Assembly (NCBI GenBank): GCA_946811695.1
Contig: OX328126.1
Coordinates: forward strand, 85,507,536-85,571,535
Direction: 5' to 3'
Source: Gonocerus acuteangulatus
Taxonomy: Eukaryota > Arthropoda > Insecta > Hemiptera > Coreidae
DNA: 64,000 nucleotides
The stretch's first letter is position 1. Each line of letters opens with the position of its first letter. Under the pieces are notes generated by a model that worked only from the letters and a program-made list of their open reading frames with translations, was not told where the DNA came from and did no database searches. A program made the translations under genes and the position numbers. Positions 10,200 to 21,034 of this stretch are shown piece after piece.

Positions 10200-11409
10200 C
10201 GACATTCTTCTTACAGTAGTTGGGACAAACTTAACTGAAATAGAAGAACGTGCAAACTTAACTTTAGACACAATTAATGAATGGACAAACAGAAACAAAC
10301 TTACGTTTAACTTGGAGAAATCGACATACACACTATTTACAAGAAGTAGAAATATACCTAAATTAGACATTACTCTAAATGGACAAACTATTCAAGAAAA
10401 AACTGTTATTAAATATCTAGGACTTTATATTGACAAGAAGTTGAAATGGAACTATCACATTACTAACTTACAAACACGACTACTTTCAATAATAAATGGA
10501 CTATCGATGGCTGCCAGAGTCACTTGGGGTCTTAATTCTGACGCATTAGCCACAATCTACAAAGGGGCGATAGTCCCCATTTTGACATACGGGATTGCAA
10601 TATGGGGCCATGCTTTAAGTGTGAAAAGAAATGTGAAAAAACTAGAAAGAGTACAGAAATTAGCTGCGATTAAAATATCCAGGGGATATCGTACATTATC
10701 TTATGAAGCATCATGTGTTTTAGCTAACACATTGCCAATTCACATCAAAGCTGAGGAAATGATCAGGCTACATAGGTTATTGCAATTGAAAGAAATTCCA
10801 GAAGACTTTACATATCAGAACATCACAACACATGACATAGAACAAGACATACGGTTCACGAACTGGTTACACCTTAAAGACATTGTACCGACTGACGATG
10901 TAGAAACATCATGGACTTATCACATTTACACGGACGGAAGTAAAAGCAATGACTGTGTTGGATCTGCATACATAATACTAAAAGACGACATAACTATTCA
11001 CAGAGGACAATACAGACTATCACCACTATGTACGAACAACCAGGCAGAAAACCTTGCAATTATAAAAGCAGTAGAAACACTATATTCCATCAGTCACGAC
11101 GGAGACACATGCATAATACACACTGACAGCAAGACAAACATAGCACGCAAATACAACAGCCAAATCCACAACGAACAGACTGAACACATTAGAACACTAC
11201 TAATTCTGTGTAAACAGAAAAATGTGACAGTTACAATAACATGGATTAAAGGACATTCTGGACTATTAGGGAACGAGACAGTTGACTTACTTGCAAAATC
11301 AGCTTCAAAGGACACGACATTACCTATTTCTTACTCTAAACTTACATCACAGACTATAAAAGCACTACTGCGAGACAAATCAATGCAAAAATGGGACGAA
11401 CACAACTAA
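10178..11409 (+). pseudogene. RT C-terminus plus RNase H (frame 2 of the LINE)
   Basis: It continues the same LINE one frame over. At 10189-10206 it reads AFADDI, the RT catalytic motif C, followed by TVVGTNL, the thumb (KYLGLYIDKKLKWNYHI) and the connector (AIWGHAL, LERVQKLAAIKISRGYR). RNase H follows with all four carboxylates visible: YTDGSK (Asp), NQAENLAI (Glu), IHTDSKT (Asp), GNETVDLLA (Asp), plus WIKGHSG. No true start codon is needed, since this frame is entered only by the frameshift. A second shift near 11390 (KWDE/HN stop) separates it from the C-terminal segment. Confidence 0.87.
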
Positions 11410-11767
11410 AGGAAGACATATACACAAATTCATCCCTACAATACTCAACAGACAAAAATTAACACTTAACAACTTTAAAATGACTCAATTCATATCAGGA
11501 CATGGACCGACGAAAAGTTATTTACATAAATTTAAACTTATAACTACTAACACATGTAAATGCGACAATATGACTGAACAGACTTACGACCATCTCCTGT
11601 TCGACTGTACATTACTGGACGGACCCAGGACAAAACTCATTAAGGACATTACCTTACAGGACGGAACTTGGCCCACTGACAAACCTGACTTACTACTTAC
11701 ATGTTTTAAGGAATTTGATGCATTTATTAAACAACTGGACCTAAACAATATCAATGAACTCATCTGA
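11387..11767 (+). pseudogene. LINE C-terminal Cys/His segment (frame 3)
   Basis: In a third frame the sequence continues NTTKGRHIHKFIPTI, then FKMTQFISGHGPTKSYLHKF, then a Cys/His cluster CKCDN...YDHLLFDC, ending QLDLNNINELI at 11766. A short C-terminal 'C-C-H-C' domain after RNase H is characteristic of many RNase H-bearing LINEs and is thought to aid nucleic acid binding. Homology rather than an ATG defines the start; the ATG at 11480 is internal. Confidence 0.82.
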
Positions 11768-12024
11768 ATGCCCACATATGTATTATGTTATTTACATATG
11801 TATATAATTTTGTTTATTTACTTTTTTTTTTATTAGTTTTCGTTTTATTTTTATTTTTATTATTGTCATTTAATTTCAGTATTCATATTCATTGTAAAAG
11901 AACTCATTATTTTATGTACATACCTAATCAAAATACGTGTAGTATCCAGAAAGGATGGCATACGTAGATAAATAGACTCCCACGCTGGGGGGTTACTCCA
12001 ACGTGGAAAACATGAAAAAAAAAA

Positions 12025-13119
12025 ACATCACTGTTCATAATATTTTATTTGAAGCGAAGAGCGTTCGAGGCATGGTCTCATCTTCAATGCCTGTAGACAA
12101 CAACATAACAAATATAAACCTGACCTAATATAAAAAATAAATATTCTTCGTAAAAATGAGGAATCAGAAACGTTAGTAACAAATCAAACAATGACATATT
12201 GAGTCCGAAAAAAAAATTCATAAATAAACAAAGATGATTAAAATTAAAACTTAACACAAAAATCCTCAAGAGACAAATTCAGAATACTAAAAATAAGAAA
12301 AACGCATATACAAAAATAGAATACAGGAAGTACGGACCTATAGAGTGCGTTTGCGCACTCTAGTGGAATTTATTTTTATTCGTATTTCTACTAGTAAATT
12401 ACCAATCAACTCGTATTTATATTTATAAATATAATTATGTGCCACTCTGAGCTTAATAGGTAGACTGGATAAAGACTAAATGACATTACTCAGAATTCCA
12501 TCTTGAGTGGAGAGCTACAATCCGTCGGTATGTTTCAACACGATCTCAAAGAAGACATAGAATAAAAAAAAAAATAATAATATAACGGAATAAAATGCTA
12601 AGTACCCTAGAGATAGTAAAGGTATAATGAATAGCGTAAAAACGTGTCCTTGATAGATTCTATTCCCATAAAGGAAGATAATAAGGAAGGTTTGATTAGA
12701 AACGGCGATCCTCTAAGCTGGAATTATTAAAGCATGAACCTATTAAAAGCCGGAGAGATATTACAAGCTCAGCAATTACTAGCAATTATAATTCTCATAA
12801 GGAAGTAATTCCTCTAGAATGTCTCCGCGGAATACAAGGTTAGTAAATTAATCAAATACATCGAGAAAAATATAATTCAATACAATAATATTGTTGACTT
12901 TTTTAGGCGTTTGTGAGTTATATAAATATTCTTATGTGGTAAATTTGTTGGCGTTCGATTTAAAAACATAAAAACAATATGTACTCTCAATAGATTAGGC
13001 TACAATAAACATACAATTGAATTTTCATGGGTGAATGATAAAAACAAGGCTCCCAAAGCGTTGTTGAATTGGATTTAATTTGAAAACACTTTCAAAGACT
13101 AATACTTACTTTTATTTAT
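12025..13119. other. AT-rich intergenic DNA with a fold-back-like motif
   Basis: No gene found. Around 12058-12100, GAGCGTTCGAGGCATGG...CTTCAATGCCTG resembles the reverse strand of the TGAAGA...CGAA(A)CG motif seen in the fold-back elements. The remainder is unremarkable. Confidence 0.4.
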
Positions 13120-13250
13120 TTATTTTTTTATGGCGTATCAATCTTATAAAATGCCAACTGTACGTGGACGGTCACCCATTCAGGTACTAGACACGCCTGG
13201 CGTTGCTTAACTTCGGTGACCAACGGAGAATGGTGCATTCAACGCTAAAC
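13120..13250 (-). mobile_element. 5S rRNA-derived SINE (decayed copy)
   Basis: On the minus strand: ACCGAAGTTAAGCAACGCC (5S box A region), then TAGTACCTGAATGGGTGACC (5S box C), then a short spacer, then the GATACGCCATAAAAA tail. These are the internal Pol III promoter boxes of 5S rRNA in the correct order. Its tail matches the intact copy at 57799-58037. The head is truncated and diverged, so it is a SINE3-type relic and not a 5S gene. Confidence 0.8.
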
Positions 13251-13639
13251 ACTTCTTAAAAACTTCTTTTGTTAATTTTTAAATTTTATTTTCATTTTTA
13301 CGAAATTTTTAAATAATGTTAAGTAAAATATCTTGGCGTTGGTATAATAGTTATGGATCATTATCTCTGTGTACACAACAAGTACTAACACACAAATAAG
13401 GCCATTCAGAGTGCCCCAAACAACGAAAAGGAACCGCGCTGCATTTTTAATGAACTCTAGCGTATAAAAAAGTGACTAGAACTTACAAAACTTACCGTTG
13501 GATGTCGCAAAAAGCTGACAGAGGTCCCGAAACATAGAAATGGTCTTTTCACGCAATTGGCCATCAGGGCACGGGGCATGCCGGCCCGTTGTGTGCCTGA
13601 TAGTGGCTATCAGTGTCGAAAGGGTTGATTCTCAAAATA

Positions 13640-13725
13640 TAATAATAATCACACATCGGTCTTTTCCCGTTGATCACCAATGTTGAGCAACGCCGGGCGC
13701 GGCCGTATCTGAATTGGTGACCGTA
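13640..13725 (+). mobile_element. 5S rRNA-like fragment, plus strand
   Basis: It reads CACATCGGTCTTTTCCCGTT, then GATCACCAATGTTGAGCAAC, GCCGGGCGCGG and TGAATTGGTGACCGT, colinear with the middle of 5S rRNA including the A-box and C-box regions but with several substitutions. It is either a decayed 5S-SINE head or a 5S pseudogene. No matching tail is recognisable downstream. Confidence 0.65.
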
Positions 13726-13749
13726 AATAAATAATTTGCAGGACAAATT

Positions 13750-14537
13750 AAGTAATATTAACCAATATCAATGTAAAATTTACCAATTCACTATCATTCT
13801 TTGTTATCTTCCAACAATTTCTGCACGACTAGGTTTGATGTAAAACAATCATCGGTTCGTTAGTAAGAAGATCACGATCTTAGAATCGGAGCGGGAAAGT
13901 GTTGCCACTGCTCACTTGCAGGAAATATCACGACCTACATCTAGTTCAACATCCCAATTATATCCCCAACAAGTCTTTCAACATCCTCGGCGATGATTTT
14001 TACTATCGAGGAACAACAACGATTTTCGCGCCAAAATTACTGGTCTTCTCGTTCGAAAAGAAGGCAATGATTATCCCTAGAAAGAGAATGTCCTCATATT
14101 ATACGCTTCTTCTAGATCCTTGCTGTACTTTCAAAAGACCATGTTTATCAGTGAATTGTGTACATGCTCGATCCACAAGAAACATGGTATTTTAAATATC
14201 TTAGATATTCTGACTGATTTGTATGCCAAAAACGCGAAAAAATGCACAGTTATGCGATATGTTGACTCATCTTAAAAAAATTCAATCTTTTTAAAGAGAA
14301 GCCATCATATTGAAACAATATATAGATACCTTAGAAAAATTAAAATTTACTCTAAAATATAATATACAAATGCTTAATAAATTTGTGTTTATTTTTCTAC
14401 CCTTAAATAAAAAAAATAAAAATTTCTGGTATATTGTAAGAAAACGTGCATCACCTGGTACATTTTAAGCAACAATAATACTGTCTGGTCACAATAAATT
14501 TAAGCTTCGAAAAGTTAAATTGATTTACACACACACA

Positions 14538-14572
<35 letters not shown>

Positions 14573-15410
14573 TACCATCTTGGAATGATTTAATAAATTA
14601 CTATTTTCCTGCACAAATACGATGCGCGCTAATGAACGCAACCTCAACTGCCAGCCTAGGGGAGTGAGAGAGGCAATTTATAGTCGGCCCAAATAGACGG
14701 AAAATTTCAATTTCGCATGCGCCTTTGAAGGAAACATTTTCGATGGTTCCACCATTAGCAAACTCCAGTTTAAAGGAACAAACACAATACGTGAAACATT
14801 ACAAAAATTAATTATGTCTCGTTTAAGACTAGGGAAGTCTTTGAGGGTGAGACAAACGAAATAGTGTCTAATATTTGTCAATACTTTGCCAAAGCTAAGA
14901 CTAAAAACGTTTTTAGTGATAAGGTTATAACAGAGAGAATTTTTACCACCAATTTCTTGCACGGGGAATATAGGCCTTTTCCCTCCAACTAAACCATCTA
15001 TTTGAACAGGCTATAGCTTAAACTGATTTCAGCCTTAGCTTTGGCTAAGTATTGATAAATATTAAACACTATCTCCCTTGCCTGACCTCTCGAAGCCTTC
15101 CCTGGTCCTAAACGAGACATAATCAGTTTTTATTGAGTGGAAAGTAGAGTGTTGTTCATTGTAATGGAAATGCAAAGGGCGGAACCGTCTGGAATATTTC
15201 CCTCAGAATTTCGTGCATGCGGGATTAGAACTATCCCATCTAACTGAACGGGCTATAATAAAAAGTTTGGCATACTAAAATTCTTGTTTTCCAGACGTTG
15301 CTATCCCCCGTACTATAAAAAGAACTAATTAATCATTAATTAATAAGGCTCCGAATTATAGAAAAAGGCGAAAGGCCAATAAAACTATACCACACAGTTT
15401 CACACTTTTT
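13750..15410. other. Intergenic DNA with (TA)n and a short shared repeat
   Basis: No coding family recognised. A (TA)n run lies at about 14540-14569. The phrase 'gtTCCACCATTAGCAWACTCC' with a 'gcatgcgc'-type flank (about 14705-14770) recurs near 39885-39950, which suggests a low-copy dispersed repeat. Confidence 0.4.
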
Positions 15411-15419
15411 ATATTAACT

Positions 15420-15640
15420 TCCCTACATGTTTCGTACCATGTTGGCGCCTCTTCAGGGAAAATGCTTCAAAACACAAATTCAGCCTCAAATTTCGGAGAA
15501 GAACCTTCCACTAGCAGGGCCACGTCTAGACTCCTCTAGGTAGGTTCTCCTGCTCAGGTTGAGGCTGAAGTTGTGTTTTGAAGCATATTCCCCTGAAGAG
15601 GCGCCAAGATGGTGCGAAACTGAGTTGAACTTGTCATGGT
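15420..15640. mobile_element. Fold-back element with GGCGCCTCTTCAGG arms
   Basis: The left arm 'gTTTCGTACCATGTTGGCGCCTC' with TTCAGGGAAAATGCTTCAAA is mirrored on the right by TTTGAAGCATATTCCCCTGA, 'agaggcgccaagatggtgcgaaac'. The arms are about 80-90 bp. It belongs to the same structural class as 7153-7426 and 49537-49754, and carries a CTGAAGA...GAAAC segment on the right arm. Confidence 0.65.
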
Positions 15641-15644
15641 TGAA

Positions 15645-16490
15645 CTTGAGTCCCTGAAAATACAATAGACCAATGCCTTGTAGGTGGTTCCTTGCACTCT
15701 GTAAATGTAATGAGATTTTAACAAATGTTCAGTAATGTCCTTCATCTCCTTGAAAGCAAACAGCGTCCTTCTCCTTCTGAAGATATTCAGGATGATAAAG
15801 AGCGAGAGCTCCTTGACTCGATTCACACCCAATTTGCATACTAAATGCATTTGGTTCGAGTTGAATGGCTCCAGTATCTATGCATCTTAGCCCCTCAAAA
15901 TAACTGTTCTTATCACAGCTAGATAAATATCTGTAATCACTGTGCATTTAATTGCCTGAATTCGTTGTTAATACCTTTTTATATGAGAAATAATTACATT
16001 TTAAAAAAATAATTTTCTTACTTAATTTTACACGTTTTTATAATTTTACTAACAGCGTACATGGATACTAAAAATTTAACTTCCCTTGATAAAACAAATA
16101 GAGAGATTATTTAGATTAAAATATAATAATCATTAGAATAGATTTTAAATTTCGAATATTAAATAATCTGATATTTTTCGTCTAATTTAAAACAATTGGG
16201 GATAAAGCTATAATGATCAATGTAGTCGAAGCACAATAAATTGAAAAATAAAAACAGCTTTTAGTCCTTATAAGCAAGCCTAGCTCTCAGGAGAAAACAA
16301 ATATACATTTTTATTGAAACAATCTTTTAAAGCAAAAATAATGAAATGAAAATATTTATTCTTATTCCAGAACACAAGTCCCATAGGAATAATTTTGAAA
16401 TTACAAAATAATAAACAATTTAATATATAAACTTATAAATACTACCAGTATATAGTGTACAGCTTCAATATAAACTAGGGATTGGATAAA
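15645..16490. other. Intergenic, nothing recognised
   Basis: AT-rich unique-looking DNA. Two overlapping minus-strand open frames of 98 and 72 codons at 15554-15947 show no family signature, and one runs through the fold-back arm. Confidence 0.4.
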
Positions 16491-16494
16491 ACTT

Positions 16495-16925
16495 GTAGGG
16501 ATAAAAGCTGTTGGAAGAGTCGTGATTTAAAGGATTCTAGGTTGGTAGAATGGCGGACGAACAGAGGTAATTAATTCCATAGCGAGTTAGCACGGGTGAC
16601 AAATGATTTTTCGAATAATGCAGTACGGTGGGAAGGAATATAAAGCTCGGAAGGACGAGATCAGGTGTTACGGGAGTGAACAGAGGATTTAAATTTAAGG
16701 AGTTGAAAGATATAAGAAGGTCTACGGGATTGAATTTCTTGGTAAAGGACTGAGCCGAGGAAGTACTGTCGACGATAAAGAGGGAATAGCCAATTTAGCT
16801 CCTGGTAGAAATGTGATATGTGGGTGTCTCTGGGGATCCCGAGGATAAAACGAATGAAACAGTTCATAAGGCGTTTGAGTTTTACCTCAAGGTCGCCAGA
16901 AATTCCACCGTACACTAAACAACCA
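16495..16925 (-). pseudogene. LINE C-terminal fragment (Jockey/CR1-like)
   Basis: On the minus strand it reads VKLKRLMNCFIRFILGIPRD then HISHFYQELNWLFPLYRR, then after a TGA: ELYIPSHRTALFEKSFVTRA, NSLWN, a TAA, then LPLFVRHSTNLESFKSRLF. 'IRFI...RRxxHI...YxxLxWLxxxxRR...IPxHRTxLFEKSFxxRAxxLWNxLPxxIR' is the standard C-terminal tail of Jockey/CR1-group reverse transcriptases. Two in-frame stops and no upstream RT core: a 5'-truncated dead copy. Confidence 0.85.
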
Positions 16926-17145
16926 TAGTCAATAATGTATTATCAAAAAATAATACATTTTACTAAAAAATGCTATGCTTTTAAAGCTTATGCCAAATTC
17001 TTTAGTGGTAGATGAAATGAAATACGTAAATATGACATGTAAATAATAATATAGCATGTCAAAGGAGAAAATGTTCCGTACATTGGAGACATAGTACGTA
17101 GTAAGGTCCATAAGTTTCCTGTCTGTCCTGCTTCCCCTCCTTCAA

Positions 17146-17178
17146 ACGTGCATGGACCTGCACGCCTATGCAGGTCCA
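17146..17178. other. Perfect short palindrome (13-bp stem)
   Basis: GCATGGACCTGCA, a short spacer, then TGCAGGTCCATGC at about 17147-17178, immediately upstream of the mariner fragment. It could be a hairpin or part of a transposon terminus. I cannot assign it. Confidence 0.7.
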
Positions 17179-17267
17179 TGCCTGTTCACTCCATACCCAT
17201 CGCCCGCACTTCCTCAGTCTTGTCAGTCAGTGTCCAGCCTTGAAGGCTGGAACTCCCCATTTTTACA

Positions 17268-17800
17268 ATGTTCAAACTCGAGTTCCGTGCGGTAATTAAA
17301 TTATTTTGTAAAGATGGTCTTACTCCTGCGCACACTAAAGAGCGCTTGGATTGTGTATACGGGCAGTCCTCCCCCTCGTATTCCACAGTGAAAGAATGGG
17401 CAAAATTATTTAAGTTAGGGAGAGAAAGTCTAGAAGATGACCCACTTCCCGGTCGCCCATTGGAAGCTGTCACTTCTGAAACAATCCAACTTGTGGAATC
17501 TGAATTGCTGTCTGACCGGCGACTAAAAACCAAGGAAATAGCAGCGAGGTTAGGGCTTTCAAAAACAAGTGTTTTGAGGATCATCAAAGAACATTTGCAT
17601 ATGAATAAGGTTAGTGCAAGATGGGTTCCAAAAATTCTTTCAGCTGCTCAAAAACAGGAACGAGTTCACTGCTGCAATGAATTTTTACGCGAGTATAATG
17701 CCGACCCAAGGAATTTTTTGGACTCAATTGTGACTGGGGATGAGACAATGGTTCTATATTATGACCCACTCAGCAAAATAGAGTCCATGGAATGGAGAAG
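17268..17800 (+). pseudogene. mariner transposase, N-terminal half
   Basis: The ATG at 17268 opens about 177 codons of mariner-type transposase: a first HTH (VIKLFCKDGLTPAHTKERLD), the YSTVKEWAKLFKLGRESLED-type linker, GRPLEAVTSE, a second HTH (RRLKTKEIAARLGLSKTSVL), and SARWVPKILSAAQKQERVH. It reaches the first catalytic Asp, IVTGDETMVLYYDPLSKIES then MEWRR. Family knowledge: full proteins are about 345 residues with a DD(34)D triad; the other two Asp are missing. At MEWRR the frame enters the 21-bp array. After the array, EKLVETYATYIFV (18258-18295) may be the C-terminal tail. Unable to transpose; recognisably recent since the first half is unbroken. Confidence 0.92.
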
Positions 17801-18260
17801 AAGTAGTACTCTGTGGAGAAGAAGTAGTACTCTATGGAGAAGAAGTAGTACTCTATGGAGAAGAAGTAGTACTCTATAAAGAAGAAGTAGTAGTCTATGG
17901 AGAAGAAGTAGTACTCTATGGAGAAGAAGTAGTACTCTATGGAGAAGAAGTAGTACTCTGTGGAGAAGAAGTAGTACTCTATGGAGAAGAAGTAGTACTC
18001 TAAGGAGAAGAAGTAGTACTCTATAAAGAAGAAGTAGTACTCTATAAAGAAGAAGTAGTACTCTATGGAGAAGAAGTAGTACTCTATGGAGAAGAAGTAG
18101 TACTCTGTGGAGAAGAAGTAGTACTCTATGGAGAAGAAGTAGTACTCTATGGAGAAGAAGTAGTACTCTGTGGAGAAGAAGTAGTACTCTATGGAGAAGA
18201 AGTAGTACTCTATGGAGAAGAAGTAGTACTCTATGGAGAAGAAGTAGTACTCTATGGAGA
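17793..18260. repeat. Tandem array, 21-bp unit (~22 copies) inside mariner
   Basis: A TGGAGAAGAAGTAGTACTCT(R) unit of 21 bp with a few variants (tataaag, taaggag, tagtagtct). Being a multiple of 3, it encodes WRRSSTL heptads in the transposase frame until a unit mutated to TATAAA gives a stop at 17877. The reverse strand stays open for 200 codons as LLLHRVL repeats. The first unit coincides with the transposase MEWRR(S) codons, so the array appears to have grown from the coding sequence. Confidence 0.95.
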
Positions 18261-18299
18261 AATTGGTAGAAACCTATGCTACTTATATATTTGTCTGAG

Positions 18300-19198
18300 A
18301 ACAAACACAGAAACATATGTATATGATTGTGTTTTCGCAGTGATCCAATTTTACAGTACATTATTTTACTAAGGGAGGTAATATGGGGTTAGCACTAGCT
18401 GCCTTAAACTAGGAATACTTGCGCGAATTCCTTGGTACAGCGATGTTGAGCAGGATCAGTGAGTTTCGAAGACCGTGTTGTAGTACATAAAACGCTTGGG
18501 ACGACACTTCGCTTGATCTGTTAAAATGTCCTAACCTATTATCTGATCACTATGTGAGCACTTACTACTGGCTTTCCTGCGGGAAAACTCCATGAAAACT
18601 ATAGAACAACGGGCGCCTCACTCGCGGAAAATATAATTCGAATGTGAGCTCCACTACAGGAATCTTTGAATTTATGGTAACAAGCATTCGGTTTAAAAGT
18701 CGAACAGTTACGTCCCGATGAAACCTTACCGTTTTGGTTTATTCGCCAGATAATCGCTAGAGGATTAAGAACTGTAAATCGATGCGGAAAACAGAAAGTT
18801 CCTTTTTTGTACCAAGAGGAAGCGAGTTAGCTTTGAGACGAATCGTGTATTGGCGATGCTTTCGCTTGGAGTGTTGGCATTTAGGCCCGAGTTTAGAGCA
18901 CTTCCTAGGCACGTTCACCTGTCGGTAGTTCATTTAGTAGCTCATAAACACAACAAGAGCAACGGTTTAAGGCCTCTTTAAAGAAAAACAATGGCTTTTT
19001 TCTCTTTTTCTAAGCAACTAAAACTTTGTAAGGAAACAAAAAGAAAGTAAAAGAAGAGAAACAGACACAACGTGTTTCCACAGCGGCGCGGAAAAGATAT
19101 ATCAGATTCAGTGTTTAAAGCATATTTGAAGGCTAAATATTAAGATATTGTGGCCAATCCTGCCGTAGCTGGAGTTGGGGAAAATTGATGACTAGGAG
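18300..19198. other. Intergenic, more balanced composition, nothing recognised
   Basis: Less AT-rich than its surroundings, with no open frame above 60 codons and no family signature. It could be single-copy DNA or an old element. Confidence 0.4.
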
Positions 19199-19215
19199 TT
19201 GCTAGTTGTGTGGCA

Positions 19216-19217
<2 letters not shown>

Positions 19218-19278
<61 letters not shown>

Positions 19279-19362
19279 AGAGGGTGAAACAAAATTCAGT
19301 CTTCCCACAAATTTTGTTTCACCCTCTGGAATTAAGCAACCCCACTACCGGAAAACATCAAT

Positions 19363-19401
<39 letters not shown>

Positions 19402-19432
19402 TATATACTATATATATATATATATATATAGT
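19218..19432. repeat. (TA)n tracts enclosing a perfect hairpin
   Basis: (TA)n occupies about 19218-19275 and 19371-19432. Between them are perfect 20-bp inverted arms, CCAGAGGGTGAAACAAAATT (19277-19296) and its exact complement at 19310-19329, with a 13-bp loop. The 90-codon open frame across the region is a by-product. Confidence 0.85.
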
Positions 19433-20077
19433 ATATGTGTGGATATGTATATGTATATGTACATGTTTTAATATTTTTTAATTTGAGATTTTAGTACCTG
19501 ATATCTGTATATACACGTCTTGCACTTTGACAATAGGAGTGAGGGTGTGTCAGGAAAAAAAAAATCCCCTAAATGAATAATAGTAAAATATATCGGAAAA
19601 ATATATATACAGTACAAGATCTATTTTTTTTTAAATATATGTAAACATAATACCAGGGGAAAAAAAATTCCTGACTTCCTAAGGAAAGCACGTCCTTCAC
19701 CAGGAGCATGGGATTTGTGGTTGCGCATTACAATAACATGGTAGGGGGCTGACGACCATGAGGTTTTTCGCCCCATATTATCCAAACAAACAATTTATAG
19801 AAGAAAGTGATAAGCTGTGTGGAGATATGAAAGCTTTACTGAATAATTTGTTAAAATAAAAAATAAACATAGTTTTAATCTATTATATTTGTAAAGAAAC
19901 GATAACCTAATTATTATTTAACAAAATAAAACCCTTTGTTAAAAGTTCAAGCTAATAGGTTTTGTCCAATGGGATATTTTCCCGTTCGATCCTTCATTAC
20001 TTCAATTCATGAGGAAAATAATTATACAAAATACTTGATATATACATTTATATATGTATAATTGACAAATTAATATA

Positions 20078-21032
20078 CAGGGTGTCCTTTTTAGATGGCC
20101 CGGCTGAATTTCTCTTGAACGGATAACGTTATAATAAAACAAAAAAATACGTATTTCATAATTTTTAGTCTAGTTTAGGATTTTGACCTTTTTTTAGAAA
20201 ACAAAAATTTTGGGGTACCCCAAACCCTATACAACTTTGAAATTTCAAATGGAATCCTATACTTTCCAATACATCATTTTAAAGGATTTTTTACACCGAA
20301 ATCAATGGTTCCTCCGTCCGCCACCATTGATTTCTGGGAGTACAACACAGCTGCACGACGAGCGATACCACCACTTTCAATAAAAGAATGGTACATATCA
20401 ACTTTTTCCTCACGGGAAATCTGCACTCTTCGGTTCATTTTGACTAACTCATTAATTCTGAATGTAGGCAAGTAGGCATTGTTATAATAGTTATCTATTT
20501 CCAGGAATTAAAGTTCGCTTACTTAAGACCATTTGGATAAACAATATCAGTGAATGTAAACAGCTCTACCTTCACCGAACATAAAGGGGCTTATTCTGTT
20601 TCTTCTCTGCATCTTAAAAAGAAACATTTATTACGAATTACACCTAATAAGTTAATTATTTATTTACAAATTATTTCCCATGTAACAAAAGAAATGCAAA
20701 GCAGTTTAAAGTAATTAGTACCGAAACAATCAAGATGTATTTTGTTTCGAACTTTGTGTCATAACTTTGTTATTAATTGACCAAATTGAAATCTGATTGC
20801 ACCATTGATTTCGGTGTAAAAAATCCTTTAAAATGATGTATTGGAAACTATAGGATCCCATTTGAAATTTCAAAGTTGTATAGGGTTTGGGGTACCCCGA
20901 AATTTTTGTTTTCTAAAAAAAGGTCAAAATCCTAAACTAGACTAAAAATTATGAAACACGTATTTTTTTGCTTTATTATAACGTTATCCGTTCAAGAGAA
21001 ATTCAGCCGGGCCATCTAAAAAGGACACCCTG
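20078..21032. mobile_element. 955-bp non-autonomous DNA transposon, ~230-bp TIRs, TA target
   Basis: The ends are CAGGGTGTCCTTTTTAGATG and its complement, each flanked by TA. The inverted arms (20078 to ~20311; ~20800 to 21032) are over 90% alike by eye. CAGGGTGTCC ends with a TA target fit the Tc1/mariner superfamily elements common in arthropods. The interior (~490 bp) keeps only the start of a transposase gene on the minus strand (next entry), so this is an internally deleted derivative. Confidence 0.85.
20345..20471 (-). pseudogene. Transposase N-terminal HTH remnant (DUF4817-like)
   Basis: A minus-strand frame from 20471 reads MPTFRINELVKMNRRVQISR then EEKVDMYHSFIESGGIARRA and AVLYSQ before running into the TIR. 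'EEKVDMxxxFxExGxxxRxAxxLYxxRFP' is typical of the DUF4817 helix-turn-helix at the start of DDE_3-type transposases whose elements end in CAGGGTGTCC. Only about 45 residues remain and the catalytic domain is gone. Confidence 0.65.
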
Positions 21033-21034
21033 TA

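Larger units (their letters stand above)
9346..12024 (+). mobile_element. 5'-truncated RT-RNase H LINE with poly(A) tail
   Basis: A non-LTR retrotransposon copy running from just before the reverse transcriptase to its 3' end. Order: RT (about 9500-10350), RNase H (about 10920-11310), a C-terminal Cys/His segment (about 11530-11640), stop at 11765, ~245 bp of T-rich 3' UTR with an imperfect hairpin (CCCACGCTGG...CCAACGTGG) and an A-run ending near 12024. The endonuclease and ORF1 are absent. RT plus RNase H places it in the R1/LOA/I-type LINE assemblage; I cannot choose the clade by eye. Two frameshifts inactivate it (next entries). Confidence 0.88.

Noticed and set aside
10312..11409. Independent gene starting at 10312
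   Set aside because: The codon there is TTG inside the LINE reverse transcriptase; the frame is a frameshift continuation from about 10178.
16661..16915. Stand-alone small gene at 16661-16915
   Set aside because: The downstream continuation after a TGA (IPSHRTALFEKSF) shows it is the tail of a LINE protein.
17759..18361. 200-codon minus-strand open frame of LLLHRVL repeats
   Set aside because: It is the antisense of the 21-bp array; its length follows from a stop-free unit that is a multiple of three.
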